DNA from: Sedimentisphaerales bacterium
GTDB lineage: Bacteria; Planctomycetota; Phycisphaerae; Sedimentisphaerales; SM23-30
DNA length: 10,113 nt
Assembly: GCA_016932145.1 (NCBI GenBank)
Contig: JAFGDI010000147.1
Location: 1-10,113 of the forward strand
Direction: 5' to 3'
Shown: positions 5,717 through 10,113 of the stretch, piece by piece
How the letters are laid out: each line of letters begins with the position of its first letter
Position numbering within the stretch: the first letter of the stretch is position 1
Notes under the pieces: generated by a model
What the model was told of the DNA's origin: nothing
What the model saw: only the letters and a program-made list of their open reading frames with translations
The model's database searches: none
Program-made: the position numbers and the translations under genes

Positions 5717-6781
5717 CTATAGTTTCTCTATTTCCTTGAGTAATATTGCGATTCCTTCTTCACAGCCGGCGGTAGCGATCAGTTCTCCGCCTTTATATAC
5801 GGCCACTTTATTATGACCGCCGCAGATGGCCAGATCGGCATCGGCTGCTTCGCCGGGTCCGTTCACTACGCAGCCCATAACCGCTACTGTAACTGGCTTA
5901 CGCACTCCAACCAGAGCGGCTTCTACCTGCTGGGCCATGTCCAGCAGATTAACCTGACAGCGGCCGCAGGTGGGGCAGACTATCATTTCGGGCTTCCAGC
6001 TTTTACGCAGGCCCAGGCTGGTCAATATCTCCCAGGCCACAGAAAGCTCATTTATCGGGTCACCTGCCAGTGAGACACGAATGGTATTGCCGATCCCTTC
6101 TTCCAACAGCACGCCCAGAGCTACCGCACTGCGTACGCCGCCAGCCGCCGGCAGCCCGGCATGAGTCACCCCTAGATGTATCGGCAGCTCAAACCGCTGA
6201 GCGATCAGGCGATTCACATCGATAGTCGTCCGGGCATCATGACATTTCGCCGAGAGAATGAGCTTATCAAAGCCGCAGCTATCAAAAATGTCGAGATATT
6301 CGCCCATCTTTTCCACCATAAGCTCAGCCAGTGGGCGATTAAGCTCCTGCTGACGCAGAGCCTTGTCTTTTGACTCGACTATACTGCCTTCATTAACACC
6401 GATACGGATCGCCGTACCATTAGCCTTACAGGCGGCGATAACCTCATTAACTTGCTGGCGATCCTGAATATTACCGGGGTTAAGCCGGATCTTGACAACG
6501 CCCGCTTCGATGGCCTCGAGAGCTCGTTTATAATGAAAGTGAACATCAGCTACCAGCGGAATCTTGACTGCCTTGATAATGGCAGGCAGAGCCGCTGTAT
6601 CTTGTGGGGTAGGCACCGCCACGCGGATAAGCTCACAGCCAGCCGCCGTCAGTCGTTCGATCTGGGCGATAGTTGCTTCAATATCGCAGGTGTGAGTGTT
6701 GGTCATGCTCTGTACAAGCACAGGATTATTACCGCCGATTGTCAGCGGGCCGATCTTGATTGTTTTTGCTGTTTTAGTCAT
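5717..6781 (-). CDS. ispG: 4-hydroxy-3-methylbut-2-en-1-yl diphosphate synthase (IspG/GcpE)
   Basis: Cytoplasmic MEP-pathway enzyme converting methylerythritol cyclodiphosphate (MEcPP) to HMBPP by reductive ring opening on a 4Fe-4S cluster. At 354 residues it is the compact bacterial form (E. coli 372). The N-terminal TIM-barrel part shows NPVLVQSMTNTHTCD (19-33), LIRVAVPT (51-58), VADVHFHYKRALEA (78-90) and KIRLNPGNI (97-105). The C-terminal reductase-like domain carries the cluster ligands: C269 and C272 in CPTCGRC, C304 in MGCVVNGPGEA, and E311. The ATG at 6781 gives a canonical N-terminus, though no strong Shine-Dalgarno is visible upstream. It is convergent with the transporter operon and has the same orientation as msrC, 190 bp away; the gap between them holds a large palindrome, so co-transcription is uncertain. 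Confidence 0.98.
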   Translation of the reverse strand: MTKTAKTIKIGPLTIGGNNPVLVQSMTNTHTCDIEATIAQIERLTAAGCELIRVAVPTPQDTAALPAIIKAVKIPLVADVHFHYKRALEAIEAGVVKIRLNPGNIQDRQQVNEVIAACKANGTAIRIGVNEGSIVESKDKALRQQELNRPLAELMVEKMGEYLDIFDSCGFDKLILSAKCHDARTTIDVNRLIAQRFELPIHLGVTHAGLPAAGGVRSAVALGVLLEEGIGNTIRVSLAGDPINELSVAWEILTSLGLRKSWKPEMIVCPTCGRCQVNLLDMAQQVEAALVGVRKPVTVAVMGCVVNGPGEAADADLAICGGHNKVAVYKGGELIATAGCEEGIAILLKEIEKL

Positions 6782-6832
6782 TGTCGTTCTGTTTGGTTAG
6801 GGTAAGGGGGGAGGAAGTAATAAAAAATAAGG

Positions 6833-6931
6833 TAACCGTTCACGACAAATAGTAGGACAGGCATTCCCGAACTGGCTTCGGGAATGCCTGTCCTACCTTG
6901 GCAAGCCATCTCGAACAGATGTGAACGGTTA
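6833..6931. repeat. 11-bp inverted repeat framing a large palindrome
   Basis: TAACCGTTCAC (6833-6843) and GTGAACGGTTA (6921-6931) are exact reverse complements. They enclose the 45-nt palindrome at 6852-6896, off centre. The same end word occurs at 5435-5444 and 9181-9189. It may be a composite repeat cassette between ispG and msrC. Confidence 0.6.
6852..6896. repeat. Perfect 20-bp-stem palindrome
   Basis: The arm GTAGGACAGGCATTCCCGAA (6852-6871) is perfectly complementary to 6877-6896, with loop CTGGC (6872-6876). This is a very stable hairpin on either strand. Neither strand has a U tract after the stem, so it is not a standard Rho-independent terminator, although it could block read-through from msrC into ispG. 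It opens with GTAG, as the transporter-operon repeats do, but shares no longer sequence with them. Confidence 0.9.
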
Positions 6932-6932
6932 T

Positions 6933-6966
6933 GTTACTTGTTACTTGTTACTTGTTACTTGTTACT
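6933..6966. repeat. Heptamer tandem repeat (GTTACTT, almost five copies)
   Basis: Units begin at 6933, 6940, 6947, 6954 and 6961; the last is truncated to GTTACT. It starts 2 bp after the 11-bp inverted repeat and ends 5 bp before the msrC stop. Such a tract could vary in copy number by slippage, but it lies outside any coding frame. Confidence 0.9.
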
Positions 6967-6971
6967 CTCCC

Positions 6972-7448
6972 TCATAAACATATCATTTCCACCAGTCTGG
7001 CCAATTCGCTGGCATCTGTCTCATTATACGAATTATACTTATAGCTGTCGATATCCAGTACGGCATAAATATTCCCGGCTTTGTCCCGGCACGGTACGAC
7101 CACTTCGCTGCAACTGGCCGCATCACAGGCGATATGGCCGGGAAAGGCGTGGACATCTGGCACTACCTGGGCTTTGCCGCTATTTACCGCTGCCCAGCAT
7201 ACGCCGGTATCTTTCCGCAGCTTCAGACAGGCCACCGGCCCCTGAAACGGCCCGACGATCAGCTCGCCGTCCTCACAGAGGTAAAATCCTGTCCAGCTAT
7301 TTTGCGGCATACTGCTATGCAGTAGGGCCGCCAGCGTACTCATCCGGCTGATGCGGTTGGCCGTTACCTCGATCAGACCGGCATATTGCGCTTGCAACAG
7401 CTTATAGTCCCTGTTGTTCTCATTTATACTATTTTGAGCGATTGTCAT
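6972..7448 (-). CDS. msrC: Free methionine-(R)-sulfoxide reductase (GAF domain, MsrC/YebR family)
   Basis: Reduces free L-methionine-(R)-sulfoxide in the cytoplasm, protecting the methionine pool from oxidation. The 158 residues are a single GAF domain with the family signature: WTGFYL (52-57), GPFQGPVACLKL (66-77), TGVCWAAV (81-88), PDVHAFPGHIACDAAS (97-112) and YAVLDIDS (128-135). All three family cysteines are present: C74, C84 and C108, corresponding to Cys84, Cys94 and Cys118 of E. coli YebR. Extra cysteines C113 and C120 are not part of that triad. ATG 7448 is preceded by a weak GGA site. A candidate promoter lies in the divergent region, giving a leader of roughly 120 nt. Confidence 0.96.
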   Translation of the reverse strand: MTIAQNSINENNRDYKLLQAQYAGLIEVTANRISRMSTLAALLHSSMPQNSWTGFYLCEDGELIVGPFQGPVACLKLRKDTGVCWAAVNSGKAQVVPDVHAFPGHIACDAASCSEVVVPCRDKAGNIYAVLDIDSYKYNSYNETDASELARLVEMICL

Positions 7449-7552
7449 AGTTATCCATTTTCTTACTGCTGCTTTACTGCCAGATAGCTTTCATTGTTTT
7501 ACTGAAAACATATCCTGCTGTTATTTATATTCTTATGGCCGCAGATTCAATC

Positions 7553-7581
7553 TTGCCTCATTTCGGCTCATACATTATAAT
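7553..7581 (+). promoter_or_regulatory. Sigma70-like promoter for the Sel1/trypsin-like gene
   Basis: TTGCCT (7553-7558, 4 of 6 to the -35 consensus), a 17-bp spacer, and a perfect TATAAT (7576-7581). Transcription would start near 7588 and give a leader of about 40 nt before ATG 7628. The sigma70 type is assumed from the consensus. Confidence 0.5.
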
Positions 7582-7602
7582 ATAGCTGTTATTACTAGTA
7601 AA
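7574..7602 (-). promoter_or_regulatory. Sigma70-like promoter for msrC, overlapping the divergent promoter
   Basis: Read on the minus strand: TTTACT (7602-7597, 4 of 6), a 17-bp spacer and TATAAT (7579-7574). Its -10 shares bases 7576-7579 with the plus-strand -10 because the local sequence ATTATAAT reads similarly on both strands. The A+T-rich context raises the chance of coincidence. Confidence 0.4.
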
Positions 7603-7614
7603 CTCTTTATTGTT

Positions 7615-7620
7615 GAAAGG
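7615..7620 (+). promoter_or_regulatory. Ribosome binding site of the Sel1/trypsin-like gene
   Basis: GAAAGG ends 7 nt before ATG 7628. It falls inside the longer frame that could open at TTG 7610, so it selects the ATG start. Confidence 0.6.
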
Positions 7621-7627
7621 TTTTCAT

Positions 7628-9163
7628 ATGTGCTGTATGGAAATGTCCTTACCAAGTCGGATTGCTGCTTTTTATAAACTCAAATTATCCGGCCGGCTTT
7701 ATTCCTGCCTGATATTGGCTTTTATTCTCACTTTTACAACCGGGCTTTGCGCTGCCGACCCCTTTGAGGTCTTTGCCCCGGCTGCTACCCAGACGGCCCT
7801 CGAGATTGGCAAACTGCCGCTGGAAGAGCTGACCGAACTGGCAAAAAAAGACAATATTGAGGCTTGTTATGAACTGGCATATCGCTATTATGCCGGGAAA
7901 AATGTTGTTCAGGATACTAAAACCGCTATGGTATGGTTTAATCAGGGGGCAAAGCTCGGCGACCCTGCCGCTCAGACCACGCTGGGGGTTATCTATCTTC
8001 AGGGCAAAGAGGTAACTCCTGATGCTAATGAGGCTATCGCCTGGTTCGAAAAAGCCGCCGCCCAGAATTTCCCTAAGGCCCAATATAATCTGGGTATAAT
8101 TTATCTCAATGGCAATGGGGTTGAGGCTGACAATGAAAAAGCCTTTAGCTGGCTGCAAAAAGCCGCTTTTAATAACGATGGTCAGGGTCAGTATGCTCTG
8201 GCCTGTATGTATCTTACCGCTCAGGGTGTCACTGAAGACTATCTCAAGGCCTATAAATGGCTACTCATTGCCGAATACAATGATGTCGATGTTAAAATAA
8301 TAAAAGACATGGTCGAAAAGACGATCAGTCCCTACGAAAAGCAAAAGGCACTGGAAGCGGCCAGTGATTTTGTCGCCAAAATTAAAGCTAAGACTACTAC
8401 TGCTGCCGGGCAAAAGGCCGATCAGGACATCACCGATGGCCCGGTAACCGGCGGTACTGGCTTTTTTATCACTAAAGATGGCTATATTCTTACCGCCTAT
8501 CATATTATTCGCAGTTCCAAAGATATCAGAGTGCAGACCTCGCTGGGGCTGGTGCCTGCGTCTCTGGTATTATATGACAGCTCAAATGATTTCGCTCTGC
8601 TCAAGATCGAAGGTTATATCAATTGCAAAACTGTTCCTCTGGCAGGCCCTGAATATAAACCGCAATTGGGCAGTCCGGTCTGGACTTTTGGCTATCGCGC
8701 TGGTGCCAGACCTCAGGAAAATCCCGATTTTGTCAGTGGTAAGATAACAGCCCTTTTTGGCCAGTCAGTTGACAGCTCTGCAACGAAACCGGCCGGAGGT
8801 TTTCGCGGTTTATGGCAGGGTAAAACAGAGGGTAAGCCCGTTATTTCTCTGGAATCTGCTAATTTGCGGTTCTTCCAACTGGAATGTAATGCCGGGCCGG
8901 GAAATGCCGGCGGTGCAGTCATTGATAACCAGGGGGCAGTGATCGGTATTTTTGCCTCAGAATTCGATGCCTCTGAAAAAGAACTAATGACTAACCAGTG
9001 GACTGCCAGAACGCATTTCGCTTCTAAATTGTCCTTTATTCTCCCGTACTTTGATGCTATACCCGGCCTGAACGAAAAGATAGAGGCTATTCGTCAGGAA
9101 CGCAAGCTGGAAGAGGCGGCTATTCAGGCTAAAAATGCCACTGTCGCAGTTTTCTGTTATTAA
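7628..9163 (+). CDS. Exported Sel1-repeat protein with trypsin-like (S1C-type) domain lacking the catalytic serine
   Basis: The 511 residues comprise an N-terminal membrane-targeting segment (about 22-40), probably a type I signal cleaved after CA or CAA near 42-43, and four 36-residue Sel1 repeats at about 78-113, 114-149, 150-185 and 186-221. A linker (about 225-270) leads to a trypsin-like domain (about 271-470). That domain has GGTGFFITKDGYILTAYHII with H292, SSNDFALLKI with D321, and GPGNAGGAVIDNQGAVIGIF. His and Asp of the triad are present, but the usual GNSGG motif reads GNAGG, with Ala427 (codon GCC, 8906-8908) at the nucleophile position. A scaffold or regulatory pseudoprotease in the periplasm or at the surface is therefore more likely than an active protease. 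Sel1 repeats normally mediate protein contacts. Specific partners are not indicated by the neighbours. Architecture is well supported; function is not known. Confidence 0.9.
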   Translation: MCCMEMSLPSRIAAFYKLKLSGRLYSCLILAFILTFTTGLCAADPFEVFAPAATQTALEIGKLPLEELTELAKKDNIEACYELAYRYYAGKNVVQDTKTAMVWFNQGAKLGDPAAQTTLGVIYLQGKEVTPDANEAIAWFEKAAAQNFPKAQYNLGIIYLNGNGVEADNEKAFSWLQKAAFNNDGQGQYALACMYLTAQGVTEDYLKAYKWLLIAEYNDVDVKIIKDMVEKTISPYEKQKALEAASDFVAKIKAKTTTAAGQKADQDITDGPVTGGTGFFITKDGYILTAYHIIRSSKDIRVQTSLGLVPASLVLYDSSNDFALLKIEGYINCKTVPLAGPEYKPQLGSPVWTFGYRAGARPQENPDFVSGKITALFGQSVDSSATKPAGGFRGLWQGKTEGKPVISLESANLRFFQLECNAGPGNAGGAVIDNQGAVIGIFASEFDASEKELMTNQWTARTHFASKLSFILPYFDAIPGLNEKIEAIRQERKLEEAAIQAKNATVAVFCY

Positions 9164-9172
9164 TTTAACTTA

Positions 9173-9192
9173 TTTCTTATTAACCGTTCTTT
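9173..9192 (-). repeat. Dispersed repeat fragment over the stop codon of the membrane protein gene
   Basis: On the minus strand, AAAGAACGGTTAATAAGAAA matches 5432-5450 (AAAGAACGGTTATAAGAAA) with a single one-base gap. The TAA stop of the membrane protein gene (9182-9180) lies within it. The adjacent AACTTATTTCTT at 9167-9178 also matches 5655-5666. Confidence 0.55.
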
Positions 9193-10113
9193 AGTGGTCG
9201 GGTTTTGAGTATCAGGCCTGTCATTATGGCTATGAGGGCCAGTGCCAGGCCCAGAGACACCAGAAATACGATTATAACTGAGTCCTGACTGGCAACCTGC
9301 CAGTTTTCTATGCTGAAACTACCGGCAATCTCACGAGAGAGATACCAGCGGCGGATTAATTCCCGAAACAATACCATTATGGCCATTAACAGGCAGCCCA
9401 GGGTTGATATTGCTATCAGAACTGACCGGTTATTGGGCTTCAATAAGCCAGTGATAGTCAGTAACAGTCCCAGCCCCGGCAATGCCAGCCAGATATATCT
9501 TAATCCCGGCGATGAGTCTGTCAGAGAATTCTGCATTTCAAATTGACCCAGCCAGTTGCGAAACTCAGCCGGAAGTGTGCTATAATACCATATTCCCGTA
9601 AGTATTATCGTAATAAAGCCCAAAGCACAAAAGACCAGTCCGCCTTTTAGTGTGGCCGCCGTATTGTCGGCTTCCTGACCTGCCGGGCGGCTGAGCCTGG
9701 CTGTCCATGCCAGAAATATTCCACCCGCTGGCAGCCAATAGGAAACATTGTGCAAAAATCTGGGTATAGTTATGGCATCATTTACATGCAGCCAGCTCTG
9801 ATCACGATGAAATGCCAGCCAGTGCTCCGGCTGGATAGTTAATATAGCGTTATTGGTGTAAATATATGCAATAGATAAGAACACCAGAGGCAGTGCTGTC
9901 AGAGCCGGGATCGATATCTTCCAGTTCCATAACCAGCCGGCCAGATACAGGCATATAAAACCGGCCAGAAGCAAGACCAGTGAGCCAAGCCAGAAATACC
10001 CCAGGAAAATATTTGAGCTATACGAATAGTGACCATAGAGCGTCTGCACAAAAAGCAGCGGGGCTATGCCGGTTGTTATCGTTAATGACAGAACCGGGGG
10101 CAGGGCACGGATC
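9180..10113 (-). CDS. Multi-span membrane protein of unknown function (5' end beyond the window)
   Basis: The frame stays open to the right edge with hydrophobic sequence upstream of GTG 10049 (RALPPVLSLTITTGIAPLL), so the gene probably starts outside the window; 310 residues are visible. About eight hydrophobic helices can be counted. The loop between the third and fourth holds several histidines: EHWLAFHRDQSWLH and PRFLHNVSYWLP, with another His in LYGHYS after the first helix. Membrane-facing His residues of this kind can bind heme in respiratory membrane proteins, but no specific family is recognised and this is only a possibility. The C-terminal KNG-stop lies in a dispersed repeat word. 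The gene converges on the Sel1/trypsin-like gene with 16 bp between the stop codons. Confidence 0.85.
   Translation of the reverse strand, partial: IRALPPVLSLTITTGIAPLLFVQTLYGHYSYSSNIFLGYFWLGSLVLLLAGFICLYLAGWLWNWKISIPALTALPLVFLSIAYIYTNNAILTIQPEHWLAFHRDQSWLHVNDAITIPRFLHNVSYWLPAGGIFLAWTARLSRPAGQEADNTAATLKGGLVFCALGFITIILTGIWYYSTLPAEFRNWLGQFEMQNSLTDSSPGLRYIWLALPGLGLLLTITGLLKPNNRSVLIAISTLGCLLMAIMVLFRELIRRWYLSREIAGSFSIENWQVASQDSVIIVFLVSLGLALALIAIMTGLILKTRPLKNG

Noticed and set aside
6852..6896. The 20-bp palindrome as a Rho-independent terminator
   Set aside because: The stem is strong enough, but neither strand has a run of U after it; kept as a repeat only.
6884..7351. Plus-strand open frame of 155 codons opposite msrC
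   Set aside because: It starts within the palindrome and runs through the heptamer repeat, giving a low-complexity peptide, and is antisense to a clearly conserved GAF-domain gene.

Overview
The window is bacterial chromosomal DNA of moderate GC content. A lipoprotein signal, periplasmic binding-protein architecture and an MEP-pathway gene suggest a Gram-negative-type cell. The intergenic spaces are crowded with short palindromes and inverted repeats. That style resembles anaerobic PVC-group genomes such as Planctomycetota/Phycisphaerae, but this is a weak impression; no marker in the window fixes the lineage.

Layout. Bases 45-5337 (+) hold a peptide/nickel-type ABC importer operon: a family 5 substrate-binding lipoprotein, a DppB/YejB-type permease, a DppC/YejE-type permease overlapping it by 8 nt, and one DppD-type ATPase. 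The long periplasmic loop of the second permease, with its NDKP motif, and the sizes of the first three proteins point to the Yej (microcin C/oligopeptide) branch. Only a single-domain ATPase is present, and no second nucleotide-binding subunit follows. Five copies of one 22-nt palindrome sit in this operon and nowhere else in the window. Two of them supply the stop codons of the genes they follow. The fifth, inverted, contains the likely start codon of the ATPase.

Bases 5338-5716 carry no gene. They hold a possible weak terminator and two hairpin-rich, MITE-like inverted-repeat elements. On the minus strand follow ispG (isoprenoid synthesis, 4Fe-4S enzyme) and msrC (GAF-type free methionine-R-sulfoxide reductase). 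The gap between these two carries a perfect 20-bp-stem palindrome nested in an 11-bp inverted repeat, plus a heptamer tandem repeat.

A divergent region (7449-7627) with two overlapping sigma70-like promoters separates msrC from a plus-strand gene. That gene encodes an exported protein of four Sel1 repeats and a trypsin-like domain whose catalytic serine position is alanine. It converges, with 16 bp between stops, on a minus-strand multi-span membrane protein of unknown function that runs off the right edge of the window.

The genes fall into separate units: peptide uptake, isoprenoid precursor synthesis with oxidative repair, a secreted pseudoprotease-like protein, and a membrane protein. I see no sign of a phage, plasmid, CRISPR or defence system. 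The most unusual content is the repeat families and their exact placement at gene boundaries.
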